From: Roseivivax halodurans JCM 10272
GTDB taxonomy: Bacteria; Pseudomonadota; Alphaproteobacteria; Rhodobacterales; Rhodobacteraceae
Reading direction: 5' to 3'
DNA length: 64,000 nt
NCBI RefSeq assembly: GCF_000521785.1
Contig: NZ_JALZ01000005.1
Span: 124,001 to 188,000 of the forward strand
This document shows positions 1-10,343 of this stretch, in pieces. Position numbers and translations under genes: made by a program. Under the pieces are notes generated by a model. The model saw only the letters and a list, made by a program, of their open reading frames with translations. It was not told the DNA's origin and did no database searches. Positions within the stretch are counted from its first letter, which is position 1, and every line of letters begins with the position of its first letter.

Positions 1-867
1 GACGAGCTTCAGCGCATGGGCCAGCTCTCCTCCTGCCGTGACGCCGGGATGCGCGCCGAGGATGCGCTCGGCAAGGGTCGTGCCGGAGCGGGGCGGCCCG
101 ATGACGAAGACCGGGCGCGGGTCCGACATGCCGGGGAGGGGCGACAGGTCGGCATCGGCCTGCGCCGCGCGGAAGGCGGCGTGCTCGCGCAGGGTGGCCG
201 CGTGATCGTAGGGCGCCGCGGCGCCCTGGAGGTCGTTGGCGGTATCGAGGTTGGCAAAGACCTCGCCGTGCCGGCCCATATCCTCGAGCGCCTTGGCCAT
301 GGCGAAATGTGCGTTGAGCCGAGACTGATCCGGGGCGTCGCTGCGCGCCAGCAGACGTTCGAGCCGCGGCAGAGTCGGATCGTCCTCGCTGACGCGGAGC
401 GTCGCGTAGAGCGTCCGGTAGAGGACACCCTCGCACGGGTTCCTGTCGATGAGGTCTCGCACAAGCTCCTCGGCCTCGGCGAACCGACCGGTGTGCTGGA
501 GGTAGAGTGCCTTGTCGGTGGCGGCGTGGAGCGGAGTTTTCGCAACGGCAATGCGCCTGTCATGCAGCGCGAGGACAGCCCCATGATCTCCCGCCACAGA
601 ATGCGCGGCGATGGCGGCGTCGAGCAGGGCGGGCTCCGACGGCTTCAGGGCCAACGCCCGGTCGGTAAAGCGTATCCGGGCTGCGGTGTCGCCGGCATAA
701 CCCGCGAGGCGGGCGAGCTGGACCGGGATCTCGGGTGATTTCGGAGCTTCCATGGCAAGGCGGGTGAGCATGGCGCGCGCCTCGTCCCAGCGACCGGCGT
801 CGATCAGGCGCAGCGCCTCGCGGTAGCGGGCGTCAAGGTCGGCGGCATTCTGGGGGCGTGCGCGCAT
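1..867 (-). CDS. TPR-containing sulfotransferase family protein (partial, 3' end off the window)
   Basis: The first 289 codons are present and the gene runs off the left edge. The N-terminal ~220 residues are alanine/leucine-rich helical repeats of TPR type (for example EALRLIDAGRWDEARAML near residues 16-33). They are followed by the sulfotransferase 5'-PSB P-loop seen as VIGPPRSGTTLAERIL, which binds the phosphosulfate of PAPS. Family members transfer sulfate from PAPS to a small molecule, glycan or protein; the acceptor cannot be told here. The start was chosen for an AAGGAG ribosome site about 7 nt upstream. It is convergent with nothing and is separated from the porin by a strong hairpin. 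Confidence 0.85.
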   Translation of the reverse strand, partial: MRARPQNAADLDARYREALRLIDAGRWDEARAMLTRLAMEAPKSPEIPVQLARLAGYAGDTAARIRFTDRALALKPSEPALLDAAIAAHSVAGDHGAVLALHDRRIAVAKTPLHAATDKALYLQHTGRFAEAEELVRDLIDRNPCEGVLYRTLYATLRVSEDDPTLPRLERLLARSDAPDQSRLNAHFAMAKALEDMGRHGEVFANLDTANDLQGAAAPYDHAATLREHAAFRAAQADADLSPLPGMSDPRPVFVIGPPRSGTTLAERILGAHPGVTAGGELAHALKLV

Positions 868-919
868 CGGCTTGCTCCTTGCTCGATGGCGAGGACTAGG
901 CAAGGTCCGCACAAAAGAA

Positions 920-944
920 AAGAGCGGGCGTTATGCCCGCTCTT
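920..944 (-). terminator. Strong hairpin terminator downstream of the porin gene
   Basis: A perfect 10-bp stem (AAGAGCGGGC / GCCCGCTCTT) with a 5-nt loop lies 25 nt after the porin stop codon. It sits between the porin and the sulfotransferase, both on the minus strand, so it should insulate the highly expressed porin from the gene behind it. The run of T's after the stem in the minus direction is short. Confidence 0.75.
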
Positions 945-969
945 CCCTGAAATCCGATCTCGGGAGAGA

Positions 970-2004
970 TCAGAAGGACATCGACAGACCGATCGAGTAG
1001 GTGTCGAAGCCGTCGTCGTCGAACAGGTCGTCGTCGGCTTCGGTGTTGCCGTAGCCTGCCTGCATCTCGAGGCCGCCGCCGAAGTCATAGGAGGCTGCGA
1101 GGCCGTAGCCGGAAACCTCGTAGTCGTCCGACTCGTACTTGCCGTAGTTCACGCCGATCTCGAACTGGTTCATCTCGTAGCCGAGGCCCAGGCCGTAGTG
1201 ATCGATCGAGTCATCGCTGAGGCCAGCAACGGTCACGACGTCATCTTCGAGGTTGGTCTTCGAGTAGGTCGCACCGAAGGACACGCCGCTGGCGAGGCCG
1301 GCGGTGGCCGCGATGCCGTAGGTGTCGGCGAAGTCGGAGATCGTCTGCCAGCCGAGGCCTGCCTCAACAGCAACGCCGGAGAAGTCGCCTGCGTAGGACA
1401 CGCCGAGACCGTAGACCGAGTCACCGCTGTCGACGCCGAGGTAGTCGATGCCGTCGCCGTTGTTCAGCTGCTCAGCGGAGACCGAGAAGGTGAAGGCGGA
1501 GTAGCTGTAGTCGAAGCGAGCGATCTGACCGTCGCCGGCGCCGTCGAACGACAGACCGGAGTCGGTGCCGAGGAGGATGTGGCCGTCCTGGTCGTCGAAG
1601 CCGCCGTGTGCGGTTTCGTCATCTGCCAGCGAGCCGCCTGCGAGCGCCATTTCGGGCATCACGGCGTCCATTGCACCGTCGGTGTCACCCATGGTCAGGG
1701 TTGCGCCGCCGTACGACACGAACATGTTCTCGCCGCCCTGAACGTCGGGGCTTTCGAAACGGCCCGGCTCGCCGCGGTCGGCAGCTTCGTCGAGGTCGAT
1801 CGTGGCGCCAAACGACAGGCCGTTGTCGGTTTCACCGGTCATGGTGAACGTCACGTCCAGGTCGGTGAAGAACTGGCTGTTGTCGTTGCCGTTGTCGAAG
1901 ATACCCATCTCAGCGGAGCCGGAGAGCGCAACGCCGAGGTCCTGGGCCGATGCGACGCCTGCAGTTGCAACCAGGGCAGTGGATGCAAGAAGAATCTTTT
2001 TCAT
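970..2004 (-). CDS. Outer-membrane porin (alphaproteobacterial general porin type)
   Basis: 344 residues. The protein has a classical signal peptide (MKKILLASTALVATAGVASA, cleavage before Q21). It continues as an acidic, glycine/aromatic-rich beta-barrel sequence with alternating strands and ends in the C-terminal SMSF. A terminal phenylalanine is the typical signal for BAM-assisted outer-membrane insertion. It probably forms a trimeric diffusion pore. The start at 2004 is supported by an AGGGA ribosome site; a Met four codons upstream is possible but spoils the signal peptide. Codon choice is more uniform (gcc, ctg, gtc) than in neighbours, as expected of an abundant protein. Confidence 0.9.
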   Translation of the reverse strand: MKKILLASTALVATAGVASAQDLGVALSGSAEMGIFDNGNDNSQFFTDLDVTFTMTGETDNGLSFGATIDLDEAADRGEPGRFESPDVQGGENMFVSYGGATLTMGDTDGAMDAVMPEMALAGGSLADDETAHGGFDDQDGHILLGTDSGLSFDGAGDGQIARFDYSYSAFTFSVSAEQLNNGDGIDYLGVDSGDSVYGLGVSYAGDFSGVAVEAGLGWQTISDFADTYGIAATAGLASGVSFGATYSKTNLEDDVVTVAGLSDDSIDHYGLGLGYEMNQFEIGVNYGKYESDDYEVSGYGLAASYDFGGGLEMQAGYGNTEADDDLFDDDGFDTYSIGLSMSF

Positions 2005-2288
2005 GTGTTCCCTCATGTGTCTTAAGGCACGTACCAATCCGGAAGCCCGGCCTTGATGGGATTGTCTATGCGCTGCGACCCCGGGGCCATGCAAGGCAGA
2101 GCCCCTGCGGCCACGGAACAAGCCATTTGATGATGCACAATTGCCACAAAGGGTTTTGGGGCGCCGGAGGGGGTTATACCCTGCCGACATGGCGCGGGCA
2201 GGCGGCTTGTCGCGGCGGTCCGGGGCTTGTAAGGACGGTAATCGGAACCACTGCTTGAGACCGGCACCGGCCGGCGGGAACGGGGACG

Positions 2289-2783
2289 ATGACGAGCATT
2301 CGGGTGCGGACCATTCTGGGCCTTGCAGGCGCCGTGATCGTCGCGGCGTGCGGTGGCGAGGGCACACGCCCGCCGGTCGATACGCGCCCCGCGCAGGAGA
2401 TCGCCGATCAGGAGATCTACGGCGAGCGCGGCCCGCCGCGATCCACGATCTGGGACGCCTTTCGCGGGCGGCAGGACCCCGCGGAGATCGGGTCGGTGAA
2501 CCGCTACATCTGGAACGCCTCGCTCGAGACGCTGAGCTTCCTTCCGGTCGAGTCGGTCGATCCCTTCACCGGCGTGATCAGCACGGGCTACGGCACGCCC
2601 CCGGGCGGCGGCACCGCCTATCGCGCGACGATCTACGTGTCGGACCCGGCGCTCGACGCACGTTCGCTGAACGTCGCGCTGGCGACGCGGAGCGGTCCGG
2701 TGGCGGCCTCGACCGTGCGGGCGGTGGAGGACGCGATCCTCACCCGTGCCCGCCAGCTGCGCGCCTCCGACGACCGGTTCTGA
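2289..2783 (+). CDS. DUF3576 family lipoprotein
   Basis: 164 residues with a lipoprotein signal peptide: hydrophobic segment 8-20 and lipobox VAAC with the acylated cysteine at 21. The rest is a soluble periplasmic domain (about residues 50-164). It matches the conserved alphaproteobacterial DUF3576 family, which usually stands directly before leuS. Here a minus-strand glycosyltransferase separates the two. The function of the family is unknown; the position next to leuS-lptE suggests a cell-envelope role, but that is only inference. Confidence 0.8.
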   Translation: MTSIRVRTILGLAGAVIVAACGGEGTRPPVDTRPAQEIADQEIYGERGPPRSTIWDAFRGRQDPAEIGSVNRYIWNASLETLSFLPVESVDPFTGVISTGYGTPPGGGTAYRATIYVSDPALDARSLNVALATRSGPVAASTVRAVEDAILTRARQLRASDDRF

Positions 2784-2802
2784 GGCGATCTAGGCGCAGA
2801 CT

Positions 2803-4062
2803 TCAGTCGCGCGGCGCGCGCGGCTCCATCCCGGCGAGTTCCTCCACCCAGGCGATCTGCCGGGGAAGGCAGACCGTCCTCAGGTCATAATGTTCGATGA
2901 CATGCGCCCGCGCGGCGCGGCCGAGCCGCGCACGCGTCCCGGGATCGTCGAGCAGCGCGCAGAGCCGGTCGACCAGAGCGTCCCGGTCGAAGAAGTCCAC
3001 CATCCACCCGGTCTCGTCCTCGCTCAGCACCTCGCGCACGGGCCGCGTGTCCGAGGCGAGGATCGCGCATTCGGCGCTCATCGCCTCGATCAGCGACCAG
3101 GACAGAACGAACGGGTAGGTCAGGTAGACGTGCACGCGGCTGACCTGCATCATCGCAAGGAAGCGCTCGTAGGGCACCCGCCCCAGAAAGTGCACGCGGC
3201 GCCAGTCGTCGTCCGCGATCTGCCCGCGCACCTCGTCGACGAAGATCTGCTTCCACGTCTTGCCGTCCGGCGCCTTGGCCCCGTAGCTGACCTCGTCGCC
3301 GCCGATCAGCACGACTTCAGCGTTCGGGCGCCGCCGCAGGATGTCCGGCAGCGCGCGCATGAAGACGTGATAGCCCCGATAGGGTTCGAGGTTGCGGTTG
3401 ATGAAGGTCACGACCTCGTCCTCGCGGGTCAGCACGCGGCCATCCGTGACCTCGAGCCTGGCATCCGGATCGGGCTTCACCTGGTCGGTGAGAATGCCGT
3501 CATGGGCGACGGTTATCCGGTCCTGCCAGCTTTCCGGAAAGGTCGAGGCCTGGAACCGTGTCGGGCTGATGCCGGCATCCATGACCTCTTCGTGGAGCCG
3601 GTTGTTGAGGTTCTTGAGGCGGAGGCGCAGCCGGTCGGTCTCGGGCGGACGGGCATCGAACTCGGGATCGAAGCGGGTGAATTCCCCAGTCGTGAGGTGG
3701 TAGAGTTCGCAATAGAGCCCGAGCCGCGCCTCCGGCCACACATCCTTGAGAAAGAGGCTCTCGCCCCAGCCGTGATGGGCGAGGATGACGTCAGGCGCGA
3801 AGCCATCCTCCCGGAGCGCGAGCGCGCCCTGATAGCAGGACGTGCCGCGGAGCAGCTTGGTCTCGAAATCCTGCAGCCAGGGGTGGATGCCCTTCGTCGA
3901 GGCGCCGCGGATCCGGTAGGGCACGACCCTGACGCCGTTCCACGTCGCGGGCTTGTCGACCTTCGGCGTCAGCGCCACGACCTCGTGGCCGAGCCGCGCC
4001 AGCGCCGGCGCGAGATGCTTGTACTGTCCCGGAAAGTTCTGGTGGATGATGAGTATCTTCAC
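2803..4062 (-). CDS. Glycosyltransferase family 4 (GT-B fold, group 1)
   Basis: 419 residues with no signal peptide or membrane segment. The N-terminus [20 protein letters not shown] and the following GHEVVALTP are the first Rossmann strands of a GT-B enzyme. The C-terminal half has the nucleotide-sugar domain with [20 protein letters not shown] (around 220-240) and the [19 protein letters not shown] stretch, whose E is the usual retaining-GT acid position. It should transfer a sugar from an NDP-sugar to an envelope glycan or lipid acceptor, which is unknown. It stands alone, opposite in strand to the flanking DUF3576 and leuS genes that are normally adjacent, so it looks like an insertion. 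Confidence 0.85.
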   Translation of the reverse strand: MKILIIHQNFPGQYKHLAPALARLGHEVVALTPKVDKPATWNGVRVVPYRIRGASTKGIHPWLQDFETKLLRGTSCYQGALALREDGFAPDVILAHHGWGESLFLKDVWPEARLGLYCELYHLTTGEFTRFDPEFDARPPETDRLRLRLKNLNNRLHEEVMDAGISPTRFQASTFPESWQDRITVAHDGILTDQVKPDPDARLEVTDGRVLTREDEVVTFINRNLEPYRGYHVFMRALPDILRRRPNAEVVLIGGDEVSYGAKAPDGKTWKQIFVDEVRGQIADDDWRRVHFLGRVPYERFLAMMQVSRVHVYLTYPFVLSWSLIEAMSAECAILASDTRPVREVLSEDETGWMVDFFDRDALVDRLCALLDDPGTRARLGRAARAHVIEHYDLRTVCLPRQIAWVEELAGMEPRAPRD

Positions 4063-4291
4063 GCGGTCCTCCGGCTCTTTCGCCCGTCATGGCATATCGC
4101 GCCGAGACGTGGAACGCGGGCGCCGTTGGGACGGCATCGGCCGGGCCTTTCCCGTCGGCTCGGACGGCATTTCCGGCCGGTCCGGCTGCGGACTCGCGCC
4201 CCTTCCTCGCGGGCAGGCACTGGACGCGCCCGCGGCCGCGGCCTATCACCCGGGCCTGACAGCATATCCGCACGAACCGATAGGAGCGCCC

Positions 4292-6880
4292 ATGTCGCGC
4301 TACGCGCCCGCCGAGATCGAGCCGAAATGGCAGAAGGCCTGGGACGAGGCCCTGACCTTCCGCGCGGAGCGGAAGGACGGCAAGCCGAAGTATTACGTCC
4401 TCGAGATGTTCCCCTATCCATCGGGGCGCATCCATATCGGCCATGTGCGCAACTACACGATGGGTGACGTCGTGGCCCGCTACAAGCGCGCGACCGGTCA
4501 CAACGTGCTGCACCCGATGGGCTTCGACGCCTTCGGCATGCCCGCCGAGAACGCGGCGATGGCGAGCGACGGCCATCCCAAGGACTGGACCTACGGCAAC
4601 ATCGACACGATGGTCGAGCAGATGAAGCCGCTCGGCCTCTCGATCGACTGGAGCCGGATGTTCGCCACCTGCGATCCGGACTATTACGGCCAGCAGCAGG
4701 CGCTCTTTCTCGACTTCCTCGAACAGGGCCTCGTCTACCGCAAGAACGCGGTGGTGAACTGGGACCCGGTCGACATGACCGTTCTCGCCAACGAGCAGGT
4801 CGAGGACGGCCGCGGCTGGCGGTCGGGCGCCCTGGTCGAGCGGCGCGAGCTGACGCAGTGGTTCTTCCGCATCTCCGATTTTGCCGAGGATCTGCTCGAG
4901 GCGCTGGACGGGCTCGACGACTGGCCCGCCAAGGTCAAGACGATGCAGGCCAACTGGATCGGACGGTCGCGCGGGCTTCAGTTCGCCTTCTCGACGATCG
5001 ACGCCCCGGAAGGCCATGACCGGATCGAGGTCTACACGACCCGCCCCGACACGCTGCTCGGCGCGTCCTTCGTCGGCATCTCTCCCGACCATCCGCTGGC
5101 CAAGCAGCTCGAGCGCGAGAACGAGGAGGTCGCCGCCTTCAACGCCGAATGCCGCCGCATGGGCACCTCGGAGGAAGAGCTGGAGACGGCCGAGAAGAAG
5201 GGCTTCGATACCGGCATCACCGTGCGCCATCCGTTCGACACGAGCTGGGAGCTGCCGGTCTACATCGCCAACTTCATCCTGATGGATTACGGCACGGGCG
5301 CGATCTTCGGCTGCCCGGCGCACGATCCGCGCGACCTCGAATTCGCGCGCAAGTACGAGCTGCCGGTGCAGACCGTCTTCGCCCCCGCGATGGGCGAGGA
5401 AGGCACCTTCATCCTCCCCGAGGACGGCGGGCCCGCCTACGTGCCGCCGAAGGTCGAGACCGTGCGCTACCTCAAGCCCTTCGCGGGCGAGGAGGCGATG
5501 ACCGGAGATGTCGCCATCGATGCCGCCATCGCCTTCTGCGAGGAGAACGGCGTCGGGCAGGGCGTGACCAAGTTCCGCCTGCGCGACTGGGGCCTCTCAC
5601 GCCAGCGCTACTGGGGCTGCCCGATCCCGGTCATCCATTGCGAGACCTGCGGCGTTGTCCCCGAGAAGAAGGAGAACCTGCCGGTCACGCTGCCCTACGA
5701 CGAGGACGGCAAGCCGATCGACTTCTCCGTCCCGGGCAACCCGCTCGACCGCCATCCCTCGTGGCGCGACGTGTCCTGTCCGAGCTGCGGCGCGGCCGCC
5801 CGGCGCGAGACCGACACGATGGACACGTTTGTCGATTCGTCTTGGTACTTCGCGCGTTTCACCGCGCCGAAGGCCGAGACGCCCACCGACATGGCCGATG
5901 CCGAGTACTGGATGAACGTCGACCAGTATATCGGCGGGATCGAGCACGCGATCCTGCACCTGCTCTACGCGCGCTTCTTCTCCCGTGCGATGCACCTGAC
6001 CGGACACCTACCGGAGAAGAGCCGGGAGCCCTTCGATGCGCTCTTCACGCAAGGCATGGTCACCCACGCGATCTTCCAGACCAAGGACAAGGCGGGCCGT
6101 CCGGTCTTCCACTTCCCCGAGGACGTGGAGCTGCGCGACAATTCCGCGTTCCTGAAGGACGGTACCGAGGTCGAGATCGTGCCCTCGGCCAAGATGTCGA
6201 AGTCCAAGAAGAATGTCGTCGATCCGGTGGAGATCGTCACGCAATACGGCGCCGACACCGCGCGCTGGTTCGTCCTCTCCGACAGCCCGCCCGAGCGCGA
6301 CGTCGAATGGACCGCCGCGGGCGCGGAGGCCGCCTCCAAGCATCTCGGCCGCGTCTGGCGCATCGCTTCCGAGGCGGCCGCGTCGGAAGCGGCATCGGGC
6401 GAGGGCGACGAGCCGCTCCTGCGCGAGATGCACAAGACGATCCACGACGTGACGCAAGGCATCGACAGCTTCGGCTTTAACGCCGCCATCGCTCGGCTCT
6501 ACGGCTTCACCTCGACGCTCTCGAAGTCGGATGCCGGCGCGGACGCCAAGCGCCAGGCCGCGCGCACGCTCGCGCAGCTCATGTCGCCGATGACGCCGCA
6601 CCTCGCCGAGGAGATGTGGGCGACTCTCGGCGGAGAGGGCCTCGTCGCCGACGCGCCATGGCCGGTGGCCGACGAAAGCATGATGGTCGAGGACACGGTG
6701 ACCATGCCGATCCAGATCAACGGCAAGCGCCGCGGCGAGGTCGTGGTCCCGAAGGAGATGGAGAAGGCCGAGGTCGAAGAGCTCGCGCTCTCGCACCACG
6801 CCGTTCTCAAGGCGCTGGATGGCGCATCGCCGAAGAAGGTGATCGTCGTGCCTGGACGGATCGTCAATGTCGTGGTGTGA
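4292..6880 (+). CDS. leuS: Leucyl-tRNA synthetase
   Basis: 862 residues, the usual length. This class Ia synthetase charges tRNA-Leu. The HIGH motif is at 48-51 (preceded by FPYPSG), and KMSKS is at 634-638. The editing domain (CP1) with [12 protein letters not shown] lies near residues 249-261, and the C-terminal anticodon-binding region ([11 protein letters not shown]) is intact. The start was chosen for the TAGGAGCG ribosome site 5-6 nt upstream; in-frame sequence further upstream is non-conserved and proline/arginine-rich. The 3' end overlaps lptE by 14 nt, so leuS, lptE and holA are probably co-transcribed. Confidence 0.97.
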   Translation: MSRYAPAEIEPKWQKAWDEALTFRAERKDGKPKYYVLEMFPYPSGRIHIGHVRNYTMGDVVARYKRATGHNVLHPMGFDAFGMPAENAAMASDGHPKDWTYGNIDTMVEQMKPLGLSIDWSRMFATCDPDYYGQQQALFLDFLEQGLVYRKNAVVNWDPVDMTVLANEQVEDGRGWRSGALVERRELTQWFFRISDFAEDLLEALDGLDDWPAKVKTMQANWIGRSRGLQFAFSTIDAPEGHDRIEVYTTRPDTLLGASFVGISPDHPLAKQLERENEEVAAFNAECRRMGTSEEELETAEKKGFDTGITVRHPFDTSWELPVYIANFILMDYGTGAIFGCPAHDPRDLEFARKYELPVQTVFAPAMGEEGTFILPEDGGPAYVPPKVETVRYLKPFAGEEAMTGDVAIDAAIAFCEENGVGQGVTKFRLRDWGLSRQRYWGCPIPVIHCETCGVVPEKKENLPVTLPYDEDGKPIDFSVPGNPLDRHPSWRDVSCPSCGAAARRETDTMDTFVDSSWYFARFTAPKAETPTDMADAEYWMNVDQYIGGIEHAILHLLYARFFSRAMHLTGHLPEKSREPFDALFTQGMVTHAIFQTKDKAGRPVFHFPEDVELRDNSAFLKDGTEVEIVPSAKMSKSKKNVVDPVEIVTQYGADTARWFVLSDSPPERDVEWTAAGAEAASKHLGRVWRIASEAAASEAASGEGDEPLLREMHKTIHDVTQGIDSFGFNAAIARLYGFTSTLSKSDAGADAKRQAARTLAQLMSPMTPHLAEEMWATLGGEGLVADAPWPVADESMMVEDTVTMPIQINGKRRGEVVVPKEMEKAEVEELALSHHAVLKALDGASPKKVIVVPGRIVNVVV

Positions 6881-7355
6881 CCGCAGGACCCTGCTGTGGG
6901 CGCTCGCCGCGCTCCCGGCCTGCGGTTTCACGCCGGCCTACGGGCCGTCGGGCTCGGCCAGCCGCCTGCAGGGACAGCTCGCGCTGTCGGACCCCGAGGG
7001 CGAGCCCGGGTACCTGCTGAACCGCCGGATCGAGGACCGCCTCGGCTATGCCCCGGGCGGCACCTACCGGCTCTATACGGACATCACGACGAACCAGACC
7101 GATCTCGGGACCACCTCGACCGGCGCGACCACCCGCTACCGGATCATCGGCTCGGTCGGCATCCGGCTGACGGACACCGCGACAGGACAGGTCCTGCTGT
7201 CCGACACCGTCGACAGCTTCACCAGCTATTCCGCGACGGGTTCCTCCGTCGCGACCCTGGCCTCCGAACGCGACGCGCTCGAGCGGCTGATGACCATTCT
7301 CGCGGACCGGATCGTCGACCGCCTGATCCTCGCCGCCGGCAACCTGCCCGCCTGA
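6867..7355 (+). CDS. lptE: LPS-assembly lipoprotein LptE
   Basis: 162 residues. Lipobox LPAC with the acylated Cys at 19, then [10 protein letters not shown], the typical LptE opening. LptE plugs the LptD barrel and takes part in the last step of lipopolysaccharide export to the cell surface. The body alternates beta-strand and helix ([15 protein letters not shown], then an amphipathic C-terminal helix). It starts inside the 3' end of leuS and is followed 7 nt later by holA. This leuS-lptE-holA order is standard in proteobacteria and supports the call despite the low sequence conservation of LptE. Confidence 0.85.
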   Translation: MSWCDRRTLLWALAALPACGFTPAYGPSGSASRLQGQLALSDPEGEPGYLLNRRIEDRLGYAPGGTYRLYTDITTNQTDLGTTSTGATTRYRIIGSVGIRLTDTATGQVLLSDTVDSFTSYSATGSSVATLASERDALERLMTILADRIVDRLILAAGNLPA

Positions 7356-7362
7356 GGCGCGC

Positions 7363-8388
7363 ATGAAGCTCTCTCCCCGCGACGCCCCGGCCTATTTCGC
7401 CAGACCCGACCCCGAGAAGGCGGGCCTTCTGATCTACGGCGAGGACGCGATGCGCGTCGCGCTGCGCCGTCAGGAGGTGATCGCGGCACTGATCGGCCCC
7501 GCGGGCGAGGAGGAGATGCGCCTGACCCGCCTCTCCGGCGGCGATCTGAGGAAAGAGCCTGCACTCCTGATGGACGCGATCAAGGCGCAGGGCTTCTTTC
7601 CGGGCCCCCGCGTCGCCTTCGTCGAAGAGGCGACCGACAGCGCTTTCCCGGCGATCGAGGTGGCGCTCACGGACTGGCGCCCCGGCGACGCGCAGATCGT
7701 CGTGACCGCCGGAGCGCTCAAGGCCTCCTCGAAGCTCCGCAAGCTCTTCGAGGGGCACCGGGAGGCCTACGCCACCGGCATCTACAACGATCCGCCCGGC
7801 CGCGCCGAGATCGAGGAGACGCTCAAGAAGGCGGGCCTCGCGCGGATCGACCAGGCCGCGTCCGAAGCGCTCTTCGCGCTGGCCCGCGCGCTCGATCCCG
7901 GCGATTTCCGCCAGACGGTCGAGAAGATCTCGCTCTACAAGCACGGCGACGACAGCGCCCTCACCGCCGAGGAGGTCGCGCTCAACGCGCCCGCCACCTC
8001 GGATGCGGACATCGACGACGTCCTCAACGTCGTCGCCGAGGGCCGCGTCGGCGAGGTCGGACCCGTCATGCAGCGCCTCGAGGGGCAAGGGGTGGCGGCC
8101 GTCACGCTCGTCATCTTCGCCCTGCGGCATTTCCGCATCCTGCACGCCGCCGCCTCCGATCCCGGCGGCCCGGGTCAGGGGATCGGACGTGTGAAGCCCC
8201 CGGTCTTCGGGCCGCGCCGCGACGCGATGCTGCGGCAGGCGCAGGGCTGGGGCATGCACCGGCTCGAACAGGCGCTGCGGGTGCTGACCGAGACCGACCT
8301 CACGCTCCGCTCCGCCGGGCAGCGCGGCCCGCAGATGGCCCTCGTCGAGCGCGCGATGATCCGCCTCGCCATGCTCGCGCGCCGCTAG
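7363..8388 (+). CDS. holA: DNA polymerase III, delta subunit
   Basis: 341 residues. HolA is the clamp-loader subunit that opens the beta sliding clamp. Visible are the N-terminal domain with GLLIYGEDAMRVALRRQEVI and the AAA+-like core (PRVAFVEEATDS, then DAQIVVTAGAL). The C-terminal helical collar contains LVIFALRHFRILHAAA and ends with RAMIRLAMLARR. As in the family, no functional Walker A is seen. It follows lptE in the same operon, and the length matches alphaproteobacterial HolA. Confidence 0.9.
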   Translation: MKLSPRDAPAYFARPDPEKAGLLIYGEDAMRVALRRQEVIAALIGPAGEEEMRLTRLSGGDLRKEPALLMDAIKAQGFFPGPRVAFVEEATDSAFPAIEVALTDWRPGDAQIVVTAGALKASSKLRKLFEGHREAYATGIYNDPPGRAEIEETLKKAGLARIDQAASEALFALARALDPGDFRQTVEKISLYKHGDDSALTAEEVALNAPATSDADIDDVLNVVAEGRVGEVGPVMQRLEGQGVAAVTLVIFALRHFRILHAAASDPGGPGQGIGRVKPPVFGPRRDAMLRQAQGWGMHRLEQALRVLTETDLTLRSAGQRGPQMALVERAMIRLAMLARR

Positions 8389-8443
8389 GGGCCCTTGCCG
8401 CCCGGCTGCCGCTCCGCCAGTGTCGCGCCCGAGGAGGACCCCC

Positions 8444-9034
8444 ATGAGCTACACCCTGATCGGCTCCGGCCGCACCCGTGCCTTCCGCGCGCTCTGGATG
8501 CTGGAGGAGCTCGGCGCCGACTACACCCACGTCCCCGCGGCGCCCCGCGCGGCCGAGGTCACGCAGGTCTCGCCGCTCGGCAAGGTGCCGGTGCTCATCG
8601 ACGGCGATCACGTCATTCCCGATTCAGGGGCGATCCTGCACTACCTCGCCGACCGGCACGGCGCGCTCACCTATCCCGCCGGCACGCCCGAGCGCGCGCG
8701 CCAGGACGCCTGGACCTTCAGGATCCTCGACGAGCTCGACGCTCTGCTCTGGACCGCCGCGCGGCACAGCTTCGTCCTCCCCGAGGCCGAGCGCGTGCCC
8801 GAGATAAAGGACGCCGTGAAACACGAGGTCGCGCGCAACTTCACCCGGATCGCGGCCGAGATCCCCGGACCCTTCGTCATGGGCGAGACGATGACCGTGG
8901 CCGACATCCTGCTCTGCCATTGCGGCTCCTGGGCGGTGGCGGCCAAGGTCCCCGACCTGCCGCCGGCGATGCGCGACTGGTCGAAGCCGCTCCGCGACCG
9001 CCCCGCCTTCAAGCGCGCCGCCGAAAAGGCCTGA
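8444..9034 (+). CDS. Glutathione S-transferase family protein
   Basis: 196 residues. The N-terminal thioredoxin-like domain (1-78) has SRTRAFRALWMLEELG-like sequence and the cis-proline GSH-binding motif GKVPVLIDG followed by DSGAIL. The C-terminal all-helical domain (85-196) is complete. It probably conjugates or reduces electrophiles with glutathione; the substrate is not readable. The catalytic Ser/Cys position near residue 8-11 is in SGRTRA. The start at 8444 follows a GAGGAGG ribosome site, in preference to an upstream in-frame GTG at 8420. Confidence 0.88.
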   Translation: MSYTLIGSGRTRAFRALWMLEELGADYTHVPAAPRAAEVTQVSPLGKVPVLIDGDHVIPDSGAILHYLADRHGALTYPAGTPERARQDAWTFRILDELDALLWTAARHSFVLPEAERVPEIKDAVKHEVARNFTRIAAEIPGPFVMGETMTVADILLCHCGSWAVAAKVPDLPPAMRDWSKPLRDRPAFKRAAEKA

Positions 9035-9045
9035 CACGTCCGGGC

Positions 9046-9108
9046 TTCTTCTTGGGAAAAATACTCCGGGGTGAATTGGCCGAATGGCCAAGAGGGGCAG
9101 CGCCCCTC
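9046..9108 (+). repeat. Dispersed TTCTTCTTG element, copy 1, with two hairpins
   Basis: TTCTTCTTG at 9046-9054, an AAATACTCC core, then CGGGG to 9071. A small hairpin TTGGCC-GAAT-GGCCAA (9076-9091) and a strong one GAGGGGC-AGC-GCCCCTC (9092-9108) follow. The element begins 12 nt after the GST stop codon, in the same sense, in the convergent gap with the flavoprotein gene. Six related copies occur at 23827, 35261, 39690, 51871, 60142 and 62743. Confidence 0.75.
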
Positions 9109-10300
9109 ACCCGTCGTGCAGGGCAGCGTGACGCCCGGCCCAGAGCCCGGTCGCGAGACAGGCGGTGAGGAGGTAGCCGCCTGTCGGAGCCTCCCAGTCC
9201 AGCATCTCGCCCGCGGCGAAGGTGCCCGGCCGCGCGGCGAGTTCGAGCCCTTCGGTGAGACCGTCCCACCGGAGCCCGCCCGCCACCGAGATCGCCTCGT
9301 CGAGCGGCGCGAGCCCCCGGTGCGGCACCGACAGCGCCTTCAGGAGCGAAGCCAGCGCCTCCGGCTCGCGCGTCAGCGGCCGGGCGCACTCCATGACCAG
9401 CGCCCGCGCCGCCGGCGGGAGCCGCGCCGCCTTGCGCAGCCGGTTCGACGCGCTGTCCTTGGCCGGTCCCTTGCGAAGCCGCGCCTCGAGCATCTGCACC
9501 TCGACATCCGGCGCGAGATCGAGCTCCAGCGGGGCGCCTTCTCGGAGCGCGGGCGAGAGCGGATAGAGCCCGCCTCCCTCGAGCCCGCGCTCCGAGATCA
9601 CCACCTCGCCGCGAGAGGCGAGCGCGCCGGCGCGCAGGCCGATGTTCTTCAGCGGCGACCCGAGATGCGGCTCCATATGCGGCGACCACTCCACCCGCAG
9701 CCCGGCATTGGCCGGGGTGAAGGGCGCGACCGGCGCGCCGAGATCGCCGACCGGACCGGTCCAGTGCCCGTCCGATCCAAGCCGCGCCCAGCTCGCCCCG
9801 CCGCAGGCAAGGACCGTCACGCGCGGGGCGATCCGGCACTCCCCGTCCGGCGTCTCGAAGCGGGCGAGATCCCCGTCCCAGCCGCTCCAGCTCCAGCGCG
9901 TCCGGGTCTCGAGCCCGAGCCCTGCGAGCCGCGCGAGCCATGCGCGCAGCAGGGGCGAGGCCTTCATCGCCTCCGGAAAGACGCGGCCCGTCGAGCCTGC
10001 GAAGACGGGCTGACCGAGCCCCTCCGCCCAGGTCGCGACCGCCTCCGGCGGCAGCGCCTCGATCATCGGGCGCAGGCAGGGCGCGGCCTCACCGTAGGCG
10101 GCAAGGCAGGTCTCGACGTCCTCGGCCTTGGTCAGGTTCAGCCCCGACTTGCCCGCCATCAGGAATTTCCGCGCGAGGCTCGGCTTCTGCTCGGTCAGCA
10201 GCACCTTGCGGCCCGCGGAAAGCAGCGCGTCCGCGGCCATCAGCCCGGCCGGTCCTCCGCCGATCACCAGCGCATCGACGCTCTCTCGGGTGTCGGTCAT
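9107..10300 (-). CDS. NAD(P)/FAD-dependent oxidoreductase, HI0933 / TIGR03862 flavoprotein family
   Basis: 397 residues. The N-terminal FAD-binding Rossmann motif DALVIGGGPAGLMAADAL (residues 9-26) is followed by KSGLNLT, a family hallmark. The C-terminal FAD motif GTFAAGEMLDWEAPTGGYLL lies around 360-380. The family is conserved but of unproven reaction. The start at 10300 gives the complete GxGxxG strand. Its start codon overlaps the region upstream of the divergent HNH gene. The stop codon lies inside the hairpin of the dispersed element. Confidence 0.88.
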   Translation of the reverse strand: MTDTRESVDALVIGGGPAGLMAADALLSAGRKVLLTEQKPSLARKFLMAGKSGLNLTKAEDVETCLAAYGEAAPCLRPMIEALPPEAVATWAEGLGQPVFAGSTGRVFPEAMKASPLLRAWLARLAGLGLETRTRWSWSGWDGDLARFETPDGECRIAPRVTVLACGGASWARLGSDGHWTGPVGDLGAPVAPFTPANAGLRVEWSPHMEPHLGSPLKNIGLRAGALASRGEVVISERGLEGGGLYPLSPALREGAPLELDLAPDVEVQMLEARLRKGPAKDSASNRLRKAARLPPAARALVMECARPLTREPEALASLLKALSVPHRGLAPLDEAISVAGGLRWDGLTEGLELAARPGTFAAGEMLDWEAPTGGYLLTACLATGLWAGRHAALHDG

Positions 10301-10343
10301 GGGCGGCTTGATCTCCGGTCGGATTGAGCCACCCTCATCTCCC

